The position numbers were made by a program, and so were the translations under genes. Source: JALZMG01 sp963739975 (GTDB lineage: Bacteria > Actinomycetota > Acidimicrobiia > Acidimicrobiales > Ilumatobacteraceae). From it: 64,000 nt of DNA. Positions 38,006-45,903 of the stretch are shown one piece after another. The notes under the pieces are model-generated. The model was given only the letters and a program-made list of their open reading frames with translations, was not told the DNA's origin and did no database searches. Every line of letters starts with the position of its first letter. Within the stretch, counting starts at the first letter, position 1. Location: NCBI GenBank assembly GCA_963739975.1, contig CAVUCK010000019.1, positions 248,001 to 312,000 on the forward strand. The letters are read 5' to 3'.

Positions 38006-38529
38006 CGGTGCCCGCCCGAGCTGGCCGACAGATTGAAGGTTGATCGCGTCGCCGAGCACCGATGAACGGGTCGCCGCAAAGCCGGCGACGAAGAACCGTG
38101 CTGATGATTCACTCGCTCGAAGACTCGCTCGTTCATCGGTGCCTTCCCGAGCTGGCCGACAGATTGAAGGTTGATCGCGTCGCCGAGCACCGATGAACGG
38201 GTCGCCGCAAAGCCGGCGACGAAGAACCGTGCTGATGATTCACTCGCTCGAAGACTCGCTCGTTCATCGGTGCCTTCCCGAGCTGGCCGACAGATTGAAG
38301 GTTGATCGCGTCGCCGAGCACCGATGAACGGGTCGCCGCAAAGCCGGCGACGAAGAACCGTGCTGATGATTCACTCGCTCGAAGACTCGCTCGTTCATCG
38401 GTGCCTTCCCGAGCTGGCCGACAGATCGAAGGTTGATCGCGTCGCCGAGCACCGATGAACGGGTCGCCGCAAAGCCGGCGACGAAGAGCCGTGCTGATGA
38501 TTCACTCGCTCGAAGACTCGCTCGGTCAT
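38002..38529 (-). repeat. Four tandem junction mini-ORFs between gnd and zwf (131-bp period)
   Basis: Four nearly identical 135-nt ORFs (44 codons plus stop): 38395-38529, 38264-38398, 38133-38267 and 38002-38136. Each starts in the ATGA that ends the previous ORF; the first starts in the gnd stop and the last stops in the zwf start. Peptides begin MNERVFERVNHQHGSSSPAL (first copy MTERV) and end SASSGRHR or SASSGGHR. Only a few bases differ among copies, so amplification is recent. The 131-bp period is 3n+2, so any copy number keeps the chain of overlaps. The first 30 bp match the ilv and MIP copies. Confidence 0.9.
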
Positions 38530-39563
38530 CGACTGGTGTCCTCCTTCTTCTCGGCGTGCCCGCCGAACCCGGAGCGCATCGCCGAAAGGATCTTGTCGGC
38601 CATCTGGGCCCGTCCCCGCGAGCTGAACCGCCCGAACAGCGCCGCCGACAGGACCGGCGCCGGCACGCCCTCGTCGACGGCCGCCTGGATCGTCCACCGC
38701 CCCTCGCCGGAGTCGCTGACCCGGCCCTCGAACGTCGACAGCTGGGGATCGACGGCCAAGGCCTGCGCCGTGAGGTCGAGCAGCCAGCTCGAGATCACCG
38801 AGCCCCGCCGCCACACCTCGGCGATCGCCGCCAGGTCGAGGTGGTACCGGTAGAACTGCGGCTCGGCCAGCGGCGCCGTCTCGGCGTCGACCGGGTGGTC
38901 CTCGGCGCCGACGTCGGCCGTGCCGAGGATGTTGAAGCCCTCTGCGTACGCCGCCATGAGCCCGTACTCGATGCCGTTGTGGACCATCTTGACGAAGTGC
39001 CCGGCGCCGTTCGGCCCGCAGTGCAACCAGCCCCGCTCGGCCGTCGAGACCGCGGCGCCTTCGATCACCCGCTCGGGGGTGCGCTCGGCGGCGTCGACGC
39101 CGGGGGCCAGGGCGTCGAAGATCGGCGTCAGGCGGGCGATCGCGCCGTCTGGTCCACCGACCATCTGGCAGTAGCCGCGCTCCAGCCCGTGTGTTCCGCC
39201 GCTGGTGCCGACGTCGACGTAGTCGATGCCATGGACGCGGGCCAGCGGCTCGGCCCGTCGGATGTCGTCCCGGTACCACGAGTTGCCGCCGTCGATGATC
39301 GTGTCGCCGCGCTCCAGCAGTGCCACCAGCCCGGCGATCGTCGAGTCGACGTACGCCGCGGGGACCATGATCCACACGTGGCGCGGCGGCGCCAGCGCGG
39401 CGACGAAGTCGTGCAGCGAGTGCGTCCCCTCCATCCCCTCGGCGCCCAGGGCGTCGACCGCCGCGGCGTCGACGTCGTAGCCGACGCACTGGTGGCCGGC
39501 CTGTTCCAGTCGCCGCACCATGTTGGCGCCCATCCGGCCGAGTCCGATCATGCCGAGCTGCAT
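38526..39563 (-). CDS. gnd: 6-phosphogluconate dehydrogenase (short form)
   Basis: Oxidatively decarboxylates 6-phosphogluconate to ribulose-5-phosphate. It has 345 residues, the shorter form found in many actinobacteria and Bacillota. N-terminal GMIGLGRMGANMVRRL, IDGGNSWYRDD, VDVGTSGGTHGLERGYCQMV and the catalytic GPNGAGHFVKMVHNGIEYG are present. It precedes zwf, but four mini-ORFs (524 bp) stand between them. It is divergent from the maleylpyruvate isomerase-like gene. Confidence 0.94.
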   Translation of the reverse strand: MQLGMIGLGRMGANMVRRLEQAGHQCVGYDVDAAAVDALGAEGMEGTHSLHDFVAALAPPRHVWIMVPAAYVDSTIAGLVALLERGDTIIDGGNSWYRDDIRRAEPLARVHGIDYVDVGTSGGTHGLERGYCQMVGGPDGAIARLTPIFDALAPGVDAAERTPERVIEGAAVSTAERGWLHCGPNGAGHFVKMVHNGIEYGLMAAYAEGFNILGTADVGAEDHPVDAETAPLAEPQFYRYHLDLAAIAEVWRRGSVISSWLLDLTAQALAVDPQLSTFEGRVSDSGEGRWTIQAAVDEGVPAPVLSAALFGRFSSRGRAQMADKILSAMRSGFGGHAEKKEDTSR

Positions 39564-39600
39564 GGGTCCCACATTGGCACGGGTCCTACGGTGGCTGCCC

Positions 39601-40245
39601 ATGCTCGATCGTGACGTGGCCGGCGCGGCCGCCGCCCACCAGCGTCTGCTCGCCGTGCTCGACGAGGCCGCAGCCGGCGGGCGGCTCGATCCGGCGGCCC
39701 CGAGCCGCTTGCCGAACTGGTCGAGAGGCCACGTGCTGACCCACCTGGCGCGCAACGCCGACAGCATCGTGCGGGTGATCGAGGCGGCGGGGCGGGGCGA
39801 GGTCGCCGACCGCTACCCGGGCGGCGCCACCGGCCGCAACGCCGAGATCGACGCCGGGCGAGCCCGCCCGGCGGCCGAGCAGGTCGACGACGTCCGGCGC
39901 ACGATCTGGCGGCTCGAGCAGACGTGGGCCGGCACCACCGCCTGGGACGGGCACAGCCGCGAGCCGTCCGGCCACGAGCTGGCGATCAGCGACCTCCCGG
40001 CGTTGCGGCGCCGCGAGGTGGAGGTCCACGTCGTCGACCTGGACGTCGGGGTGGAGCCGGAGGACTGGCCGGACGAGTTCGTCCGTTTGGAACTGCGGGC
40101 GATGGAGATGCGCTGGAACGCCCGCCGGCCGATGGGCATGACCGGCCTGCCCCCCGCAGCGTTGGAGGCGCCGCCTCCACAGCGCCTGGCGTGGCTGTTC
40201 GGGCGGCTCGACCTGCCCGGCCTGGAGCCGGCCGGCCTCATGTGA
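39601..40245 (+). CDS. Maleylpyruvate isomerase-like, mycothiol-dependent family protein
   Basis: A 214-residue protein of the DinB/MDMPI superfamily. The N-terminal four-helix part has NWSRGHVLTHLARNADSIVR, with His residues that would bind metal in this family, and a later RREVEVHVVDLDVG typical of mycothiol-dependent maleylpyruvate isomerase-like proteins. The C-terminal lobe is short. The substrate is unknown. Its stop overlaps that of the convergent small gene by 8 bp. Confidence 0.82.
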   Translation: MLDRDVAGAAAAHQRLLAVLDEAAAGGRLDPAAPSRLPNWSRGHVLTHLARNADSIVRVIEAAGRGEVADRYPGGATGRNAEIDAGRARPAAEQVDDVRRTIWRLEQTWAGTTAWDGHSREPSGHELAISDLPALRRREVEVHVVDLDVGVEPEDWPDEFVRLELRAMEMRWNARRPMGMTGLPPAALEAPPPQRLAWLFGRLDLPGLEPAGLM

Positions 40246-40507
40246 GCAGTCGCATCGCGGCCAGGGCCTCGGCCGTGTCCGCCTGGCGGTCGAGGCGCCA
40301 TGCTTCGCTGCGCAGCTCGTCGGCGGCGTGCAGCAGCCGCTGGCGGTCGCGCTCCAGGGCCGCCCGACAGGCGTCGGCGCCCGGGCTGCGCCACGTGTCG
40401 GGACCGGCCCAGTGGATCACCTCGTCCAGCCCCACGGCGTCGACCTGGGCGGCAACCCGTCGCAGCTCGATGGCCCGCCGCCGCAGTTCCTCCGCTTCTG
40501 GATCCAT
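40238..40507 (-). CDS. Small helical protein, WXG100-like in style
   Basis: An 89-residue product, almost wholly helical: two charged helices (EAEELRRRAIELRRVAAQVD and ACRAALERDRQRLLHAADEL) around a short HWAGPDTWRSPGAD turn. The W-x-x-P-G turn and size recall ESX/WXG100-type proteins, but the canonical WxG is not present and no ESX genes are near, so the assignment is weak. It is followed on the same strand, 12 bp upstream, by the ABC-GNAT gene, and may be its last operon member. Confidence 0.6.
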   Translation of the reverse strand: MDPEAEELRRRAIELRRVAAQVDAVGLDEVIHWAGPDTWRSPGADACRAALERDRQRLLHAADELRSEAWRLDRQADTAEALAAMRLLT

Positions 40508-40519
40508 GAGCCCTCCTCC

Positions 40520-41602
40520 TCACACCCCCTGGGTGTCACGAGGAGGCGGAAGCGGAACGAGTCGGATCTTGTGGTGCGGGAGCCCGGTGTCGCGGGTGAC
40601 GAACCCGTCGCCGACGACCTCGAACCCGTGGCGGACGTAGAAGTCGAGCGCGCTGTCCCTGGCATTGGCCCACACCGCAGTGGCCCCGCCGGCGGCCGCC
40701 CGTTCCAGCCCGGCGGCGAGCAGCGTGGCGCCGATGCCGCGACCCTGCTGGCCGGCGTCCACCGCCATCCCGCGCAGCTGGACCTCGCCGTCGCCGGTCG
40801 GCATCCACGTCGAGATGGCCACCAGGCGACCGTCGGCCCGGGCGCCGAGGTGCGTCGTGTCGGGCCGCTCGTCGCCGGTCCACACGACGTCGCGCGATGG
40901 CGTGCCCGTGCGCAGGATCGCGGCCCGCAGCGGGTGGGTCTCGCCGCTCGTCAGCTCGACGATCTCGACGTGGCCCAGCTCGGCCATCCGCACCACGCGA
41001 TCGGCCACCGCGGCGGCCTCGGCGGGGTCGTGGGTGACGAGCAACGACGTCGTGGCCGTCGCCCGCAGGATCGCCGCCACCTCGCCGGCCAGGCGGTCGT
41101 GCAGCTCGCGGTCGAGCCCGGTGAGCGGCTCGTCGAGCAGCAGGACGCGTGGTGCGGGCGCCAGCGAGCGGGCCAGCGCCACCCGCTTCGCCTCGCCGCC
41201 GCTGAGGTCGGTGACCCTCCGGTGCTCGAACCCGGCGAGCCCGACGATGCCGAGCAGCTCGGCCACGCGCGCCGAGCGAATCGTCGCCGGCCGACCCTGC
41301 ATGCGCAGTCCGAACTCGACGTTGGCGGCGACGTCGCGATGGGGGAACAGCTGCTCGTCCTGGAACACCATCCCGACGCCGCGCCGGTGGGTCGGGACGG
41401 CGGTGACGTCGCGACCGTCCAGCACGACCCGGCCGTTGTCGGGCGCGATCAGCCCGGCGACGACGCGCAGCAGCGTGCTCTTGCCGCTGCCCGACGGTCC
41501 GAGCAGGGCCACGACCTCGCCGTCGCCGACGTGCAGGGAGGCCCGGTCGAGGACGCGCCGGCCGCCGTCGAAGCTGACGGTGACGTCACGGATGTCGAGC
41601 AC
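40520..41602 (-). CDS. Thiamine-type ABC transporter ATPase fused to a GNAT domain
   Basis: Residues 1-215 form an ABC ATPase: Walker A LLGPSGSGKST, Q-loop GMVFQDEQLFPHRDV, signature LSGGEAKRVALARSL, Walker B VLLLDEPLTGLD and switch His VTHDPAE. Residues about 215-360 form an acetyltransferase-like domain with the acetyl-CoA loop RGMAVDAGQQGRGIGATLLA, ANARDSALDFYVRHGFEVVG. There is no internal stop or frameshift between them. The start overlaps the end of the permease gene by 17 bp. The GNAT part replaces the regulatory tail seen in some importers; its substrate is unknown. Confidence 0.88.
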   Translation of the reverse strand: MLDIRDVTVSFDGGRRVLDRASLHVGDGEVVALLGPSGSGKSTLLRVVAGLIAPDNGRVVLDGRDVTAVPTHRRGVGMVFQDEQLFPHRDVAANVEFGLRMQGRPATIRSARVAELLGIVGLAGFEHRRVTDLSGGEAKRVALARSLAPAPRVLLLDEPLTGLDRELHDRLAGEVAAILRATATTSLLVTHDPAEAAAVADRVVRMAELGHVEIVELTSGETHPLRAAILRTGTPSRDVVWTGDERPDTTHLGARADGRLVAISTWMPTGDGEVQLRGMAVDAGQQGRGIGATLLAAGLERAAAGGATAVWANARDSALDFYVRHGFEVVGDGFVTRDTGLPHHKIRLVPLPPPRDTQGV

Positions 41603-43235
41603 TGGCGTCCATCATCGTCGGCAACTCGCGGTCGCCGGCGAGGTCCAGCGCCACGACGACGAGCACCGTGACCACGGCCAGGATCGTCGCCAGCGCGTAG
41701 GCCTGGGCCTGCACCACGTCGCCGGTTCGGCCCAGCAGCCGGGCGATCACGATCGGCATCGTCTCGCTGTCACGGCGCGACAGGAAGCTGGTTGCCCCGA
41801 ACTCGCCGAGTGAGATGGCGGCGGCCAGTCCGGCGGCGAGCAGCAGGGGCCGGCGCAGGTGGGCCAGCGTGACCTCGCGCCACGCCCGGGTCGGAGACGC
41901 GCCGAGCGTGCCGGCGGCCTCGTGCAGCCGGGGGTCGATGCCCCGCAGCACCGGCAGGGCGATGCGCACGACGAACGGCACCGCGACCAGCGCCTGGCCG
42001 ATGGGCACGATCAGCGGGGAGGCGCGCCAGTCGAACGGCGGCTGGTCGAACGTGATGAGGATGCCGAAGCCGATCGTGACCGCCGACGTAGCGATCGGCA
42101 GCATCAGCCCGGCGTCGAGCAGGCGGCCCAGGCGACGCGAGGCGGTGATGGCCAGGGCGGCCAGGGCGCCGATCGTCACGGCGAACACGGTCGCCAGCGC
42201 CGCCGTGCGCAACGAGTTGAGGATCGCCGAGAGCGGATCGACGCCGAGCCGAACGCCCGGTCGCACCTCGGCGTCGCCGAGGCGCTGCCATGCCGTCAAC
42301 GACCAGCCGGCCCGGCCGCGCACCGATCGCAGGGCGAGCGCGATCAGCGGCGCGACGACGACGCCTGCCGTCGCAACGCCGGTGACCGCCACGAGCGCCC
42401 GTTGGCGGCCTGGGCGCGGGCGGATGCGGCGGGCCAGCGGCCGCAGGTCGAGCGCCCGGCTGTGGCGCCGCTGCTGCCAGGAGCTCCACCCGACCAGGAT
42501 CCCGATGAGGATCAGTTGGGTGACGGCCAGCGTGGCCGCCGCGCCGATGTCGCCGAGTTGCGTCGCCCTGCGCCACACCTCGACCTCGATCGTCGAGGTG
42601 CCGGCGTCTCCGAGCACCCGCACGATGCCGAACGACGTGAACGTGAAGACGAACACGATGGCCGCGGCGGCCAGGATGGCCGGCCGCAGCAGCGGCATCG
42701 TCACCGCCCACCAGGTGCGCCACGGTGACGCGCCGAGCGTCGCCGCGGCGGCCTCGAGGTCGGGCGGCAGGTGCTGCCACACGGCTCCCACGGTGCGCAC
42801 GACGACGGCCAGGTTGAACGTCACGTGGGCGGCGAGGATCGCCGGCACGCCGCGTTCCCAGCCGGCCGGGAGCAGGGCCAGGATGGCCGCGCCCATCACG
42901 ACGGTGGGCAGGACGAAGGCGGCGGCCAGCAACCCGGCCAGCAGGCGGCGCCCCGGGAAGCGGAACCGGGCAAGCACGTACGCCGGCAGCAGCCCAGCGA
43001 CCACGGTCAGCGCGGTGCTGGCCACGGCCTGCCACAGCGTGAACCAGGCGATGTCCCACGTCGAGGCCCGGCTGAACGTGTCCCGCACCGTGGCCGGTGT
43101 CAGCCCGCGGGCGAGCAGGGTGGCGAACGGCCAGAGGTAGAAGACGACCAGGAACAGGACAGGAACCGCCGCCACGGCGACGATCAGCCGCCGCGGCAAC
43201 CGGTTCCGGTTCAGCGCAGGACCAGTTCGGTCCAC
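41586..43235 (-). CDS. Thiamine-type ABC transporter permease (two fused permease domains)
   Basis: About 549 residues with roughly 12 membrane helices in two homologous halves, each with an EAA loop (LEAAAATLGASPWRTWWAVT and LHEAAGTLGASPTRAWREVT). This is the ThiP/FbpB layout. The start is uncertain: GTG 43235 overlaps the binding-protein gene by 25 bp; CTG 43214 (CTGA overlap) and TTG 43199 are alternatives. I chose GTG because GGGAGG lies upstream. It belongs to a thiamine-controlled operon (thiN, binding protein, permease, ATPase-GNAT). Confidence 0.88.
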   Translation of the reverse strand: MDRTGPALNRNRLPRRLIVAVAAVPVLFLVVFYLWPFATLLARGLTPATVRDTFSRASTWDIAWFTLWQAVASTALTVVAGLLPAYVLARFRFPGRRLLAGLLAAAFVLPTVVMGAAILALLPAGWERGVPAILAAHVTFNLAVVVRTVGAVWQHLPPDLEAAAATLGASPWRTWWAVTMPLLRPAILAAAAIVFVFTFTSFGIVRVLGDAGTSTIEVEVWRRATQLGDIGAAATLAVTQLILIGILVGWSSWQQRRHSRALDLRPLARRIRPRPGRQRALVAVTGVATAGVVVAPLIALALRSVRGRAGWSLTAWQRLGDAEVRPGVRLGVDPLSAILNSLRTAALATVFAVTIGALAALAITASRRLGRLLDAGLMLPIATSAVTIGFGILITFDQPPFDWRASPLIVPIGQALVAVPFVVRIALPVLRGIDPRLHEAAGTLGASPTRAWREVTLAHLRRPLLLAAGLAAAISLGEFGATSFLSRRDSETMPIVIARLLGRTGDVVQAQAYALATILAVVTVLVVVALDLAGDRELPTMMDASARHP

Positions 43236-44269
43236 TCGTCGATCCAAGCCTCCCGATTGGCCTCGATGGCGGCTGGGTCGACCCGCGCCGGCTCGGCGGG
43301 GATCACGGCGTGGGTGGTGAACACGTCCGGCAGCACGACGTCGCTGTTGGCCGGGTAGACGAACAGGTTCAGCGCGACCTCCTGCTGGAAGGCCGGTGAC
43401 ACGAGGAAGTCGACGAGTTGGCGGGCCTCGTCGCCGGCGTCCGTCCCGCGCAGCACGCCGGCGAACTCGACCTGGCGGAAGCACGTCGACTCGATCGCCG
43501 ACGTCGTCGGCTCCTCGATCGGCGGGTCGGCGAAGACCACCTCGGCGGGCGGGCTCGACCCGTAGCTCACGACGAGCGGACGATCACCGTCACTGGCCCC
43601 CGAGAAGCGCTCGTAGTAGGCCTGGTCCCAGTCGTCGACGACCTCGACCCCGTTTTCCCGCAGCGCGCTCCAGTAGTCGGCCCACCCGTCCTCGCCGAAC
43701 TCGGCGATGGTCGCCAGCAGGAAGGCGAGGCCGGGCGACGACGTCGCCGGGTTCTCGACGACGAGCAGGTCGCGATACTCCGGCGCGGTGAGCGCCTGGA
43801 GGTCGGCGGGCGGGTCGAGGTCCAGCCCGGCGAGCGCCGCCTCGTCGTAGTTGATGCACACGTCGCCGAAGTCGACGGGGGTGGCTTCGCCGTCGGGGAC
43901 GAGCGCCCGCAGCTCCTCAGGTACGGCGTCCAGCCCGCCCGCCTCGTACGGCTCGAAGACCTCCTCGTCGACAACGCGCGACAGGAACGTGTTGTCCACG
44001 CCGAACATCACGTCGCCCTCCGGGTTGCCGGCCGTGAGCACGGCCTTGGACACCATCGTCCCCGCATCGCCGGCGGGCACCACCTCCACGGCGATGCCCG
44101 TGTCCTCGGTGAAGGCGGCCAGCGCGTCGTTGAGCGACGTGCCCTCGACGGGGAACGAGTCATAGGTGAGCAAGGTCACCGCCGACCGCTCATCGTCGCC
44201 GCCGCACGAGGCGAGCGCGGCGGCGGCCGCGACGGACGTGACGGCGATCAGGGGGGCGAGGCGTCTCAT
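43211..44269 (-). CDS. Thiamine-type ABC transporter substrate-binding lipoprotein
   Basis: A 352-residue periplasmic-type binding protein (ThiB/TbpA family). Signal peptide with lipobox LASC near residue 20, then VTLLTYDSFPVEGTSLNDAL, FTEDTGIAVEVVPAGDAG, VMFGVDNTFLSRVVDEEVF, a central DFGDVCINYDEAALAG, SYGSSPPAEVVFADP and TCFRQVEFAGVLRGT, all typical of the thiamine-binding group. It is coupled to thiN by a TGATG overlap. Position behind a TPP riboswitch supports thiamine or a precursor as ligand. Confidence 0.9.
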   Translation of the reverse strand: MRRLAPLIAVTSVAAAAALASCGGDDERSAVTLLTYDSFPVEGTSLNDALAAFTEDTGIAVEVVPAGDAGTMVSKAVLTAGNPEGDVMFGVDNTFLSRVVDEEVFEPYEAGGLDAVPEELRALVPDGEATPVDFGDVCINYDEAALAGLDLDPPADLQALTAPEYRDLLVVENPATSSPGLAFLLATIAEFGEDGWADYWSALRENGVEVVDDWDQAYYERFSGASDGDRPLVVSYGSSPPAEVVFADPPIEEPTTSAIESTCFRQVEFAGVLRGTDAGDEARQLVDFLVSPAFQQEVALNLFVYPANSDVVLPDVFTTHAVIPAEPARVDPAAIEANREAWIDEWTELVLR

Positions 44270-44919
44270 CACTGGGCTCCTGGGACGATGATGGTGACGA
44301 CGCCGCGCTCCACTCGGATGGTGGCGGGCGGCGTGTCGATCTGGTTGCTGACGCCAAGCCCGACGAGCGACTCGAGGCGGTGGTCGGTGAGCGGCCAGCG
44401 GGCGCCGTCGACGGTCACGCCCTCGGCGACACCGTGCATGGAGAGCACGGAGAACGTGGTGCCCGCCGGCAGGTCGAGGGTCGTCGAGCCGGGACCGTGG
44501 ACGACGAGCAGCCGATCGCCGCCCCACCACGCCTCGAGGTGGTCGACGCCGGCCAGCGCCGGCGCGCCGAGCGCGCCCAGCGCGGCCACTGCGTGGTCGA
44601 GGCGGTCGCCCTGGCCGGCGAGGAGGACGATGCGGGCGGGCTCCAGCTCGGCGGCGTAGGCGATGGCCAGCTCGGTGTCCGTCGCCGCCTTGTCGATCGG
44701 GTGGCGGACGACCGTCGTGTGCTCGGACGCCCAGGCCAGACCGAGCGCGGTGACCGAGTCGAGATCCCCGACGAGCACGGCCGGGTCGATGCCGGCGGCC
44801 CGGGCGTGGTCGAGGCCGCCGTCGGCGGCGACCACCACGGCGTCGGTCGGCATGGCCTCGATGGCGCGCCCGTCGAGTGGTGCCGATCCTGTGATGACGA
44901 CGACCGTGCCTGCGGTCAT
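44269..44919 (-). CDS. thiN: Thiamin pyrophosphokinase
   Basis: Transfers pyrophosphate from ATP to thiamin. It has 216 residues with VVVAADGGLDHARAAGIDPA, VLVGDLDSVT, HPIDKAATDTELAIAYA, GQGDRLDHAVAAL in the catalytic part and a C-terminal beta domain with FSVLSMHGVAEGVTV, SNQIDTPPATIRVERGVVTI. Located 11 bp after the TPP riboswitch and first in the import operon, so scavenged thiamin is activated directly. Confidence 0.93.
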   Translation of the reverse strand: MTAGTVVVITGSAPLDGRAIEAMPTDAVVVAADGGLDHARAAGIDPAVLVGDLDSVTALGLAWASEHTTVVRHPIDKAATDTELAIAYAAELEPARIVLLAGQGDRLDHAVAALGALGAPALAGVDHLEAWWGGDRLLVVHGPGSTTLDLPAGTTFSVLSMHGVAEGVTVDGARWPLTDHRLESLVGLGVSNQIDTPPATIRVERGVVTIIVPGAQ

Positions 44920-44929
44920 GTGTTGCTCG

Positions 44930-45021
44930 CTCCGATCCCTCCGCCGGCATTACCCGGTTCAGGTTCTCGGGTCGGCCGCGGCAGCTGCCCTCTCAGCCCG
45001 CTGGTCCCGCGAGCTCCCCGT
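44930..45021 (-). promoter_or_regulatory. TPP riboswitch (THI element)
   Basis: On the minus strand the conserved segments GGGCTGAGAGGG, GACCCGAGAACCTGAACC, GGGTAATGCCGGCGGAGGGA are in order. The element controls thiN and the thiamine importer. The end GGAGGGA also looks like the thiN ribosome binding site, suggesting translational control. Its 5' half lies inside the 3' end of the EamA gene and encodes that protein's last residues. Confidence 0.95.
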
Positions 45022-45903
45022 GCTGTTCGGCCGCCACTGTACCCGGCTGAAGGCGACCAGCCCCACGAGCATCAACACCATCCCCGGCACCTGGGCGAGG
45101 CGGATCTGCTCGCCCAGCAGGACGTAGCTCCATCCGACGGCCAGCGCCGGCTGGGCGACCTGGAGGACGCCGATCGTGCCCACGTCGACCTCGCGCTGGG
45201 CGGCGGCGATGAACCCGTGCGCCGCCATCCCGGTCAGCACGGAGAGCAGGGCGGCGGCGATCCACCCCTTGGTCGACAGCGGCCAGATGTCGTCGCCGGC
45301 CAGCAGCAGCGCCATCGGCGCGGCCGTCAGCAGCCCGATCGGCATCACCGTCGACATGAAGTCGACCACGTCGACGGTGGCCCGGGCCCGGCGACCGGTG
45401 AGCAGGTAGCCGACCCACGTGAACACGACGACCAGCACAAGGGCGTCGCCGCCGAACGTCGCCCCACCCTGGTTGCCGCCGAGGAACAGCACGATGGCCA
45501 GCCCGACGATGGTCAGCCCGCCCCAGGCAAGGGCGCGCGGGTTCGGTCGTTCGCCGAAGAAGATGGCGCCCGCCGGCACGAGGAACAGTGGGCTGAGGGC
45601 GGTGATGAACTCGGCGTGGGCGATGCTCGTGCGGTTGATGGCGGTGAAGAACAGCGTGATGTTGAGCCCGAAGAACAGCCCGGCCGGCAGCATTCGCCAC
45701 CACGTCGCCGCCGACGGCGGTGGTGTGCCCTTCACCCCGCGCCGCACGGCGATCACCATCCACCACAGCAGGACGGCGCCGATCATCCGCCAGAAGGCGA
45801 GCACCGATCCGGGCGTGTCCGCCCACTTGACGATCGACGAGCTGCTGGAGAACGTGAGGACGGCGGCGAGCACGAGGACGATGCCGAGCGGCACCGACCT
45901 CAC
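44959..45903 (-). CDS. EamA/DMT-family transporter
   Basis: A 314-residue membrane protein with ten predicted helices in two EamA repeats (LTFSSSSSIVKWADTPGSVL; FWRMIGAVLLW; FFTAINRTSIAHAEFITALS; second repeat VGTIGVLQVAQPALAVGWSY, LLGEQIRLAQVPGMVLMLVG). Substrate unknown. GTG start at 45903 overlaps the CDF gene stop as GTGA. Its C-terminal tail (SSRDQRAERAAAAADPRT) is encoded by the TPP riboswitch sequence, and the stop TGA is inside the riboswitch. Its position upstream of thiamine genes may mean vitamin or metabolite export/import, but that is inference. Confidence 0.87.
   Translation of the reverse strand: MRSVPLGIVLVLAAVLTFSSSSSIVKWADTPGSVLAFWRMIGAVLLWWMVIAVRRGVKGTPPPSAATWWRMLPAGLFFGLNITLFFTAINRTSIAHAEFITALSPLFLVPAGAIFFGERPNPRALAWGGLTIVGLAIVLFLGGNQGGATFGGDALVLVVVFTWVGYLLTGRRARATVDVVDFMSTVMPIGLLTAAPMALLLAGDDIWPLSTKGWIAAALLSVLTGMAAHGFIAAAQREVDVGTIGVLQVAQPALAVGWSYVLLGEQIRLAQVPGMVLMLVGLVAFSRVQWRPNSTGSSRDQRAERAAAAADPRT

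Noticed and set aside
36578..38059. Longer zwf start (GTG at 38059)
   Set aside because: The extra 18 residues are encoded by the repeat unit in a second frame and do not fit the family N-terminus; ATG 38005 sits in the ATGA junction.
38002..38529. CRISPR-like array at the 131-bp repeats
   Set aside because: Units are contiguous and near-identical with no unique spacers, and each is an ORF.
40238..40507. Confident ESX/WXG100 assignment for the small helical protein
   Set aside because: No canonical WxG turn and no ESX secretion genes nearby; kept as a weak resemblance only.
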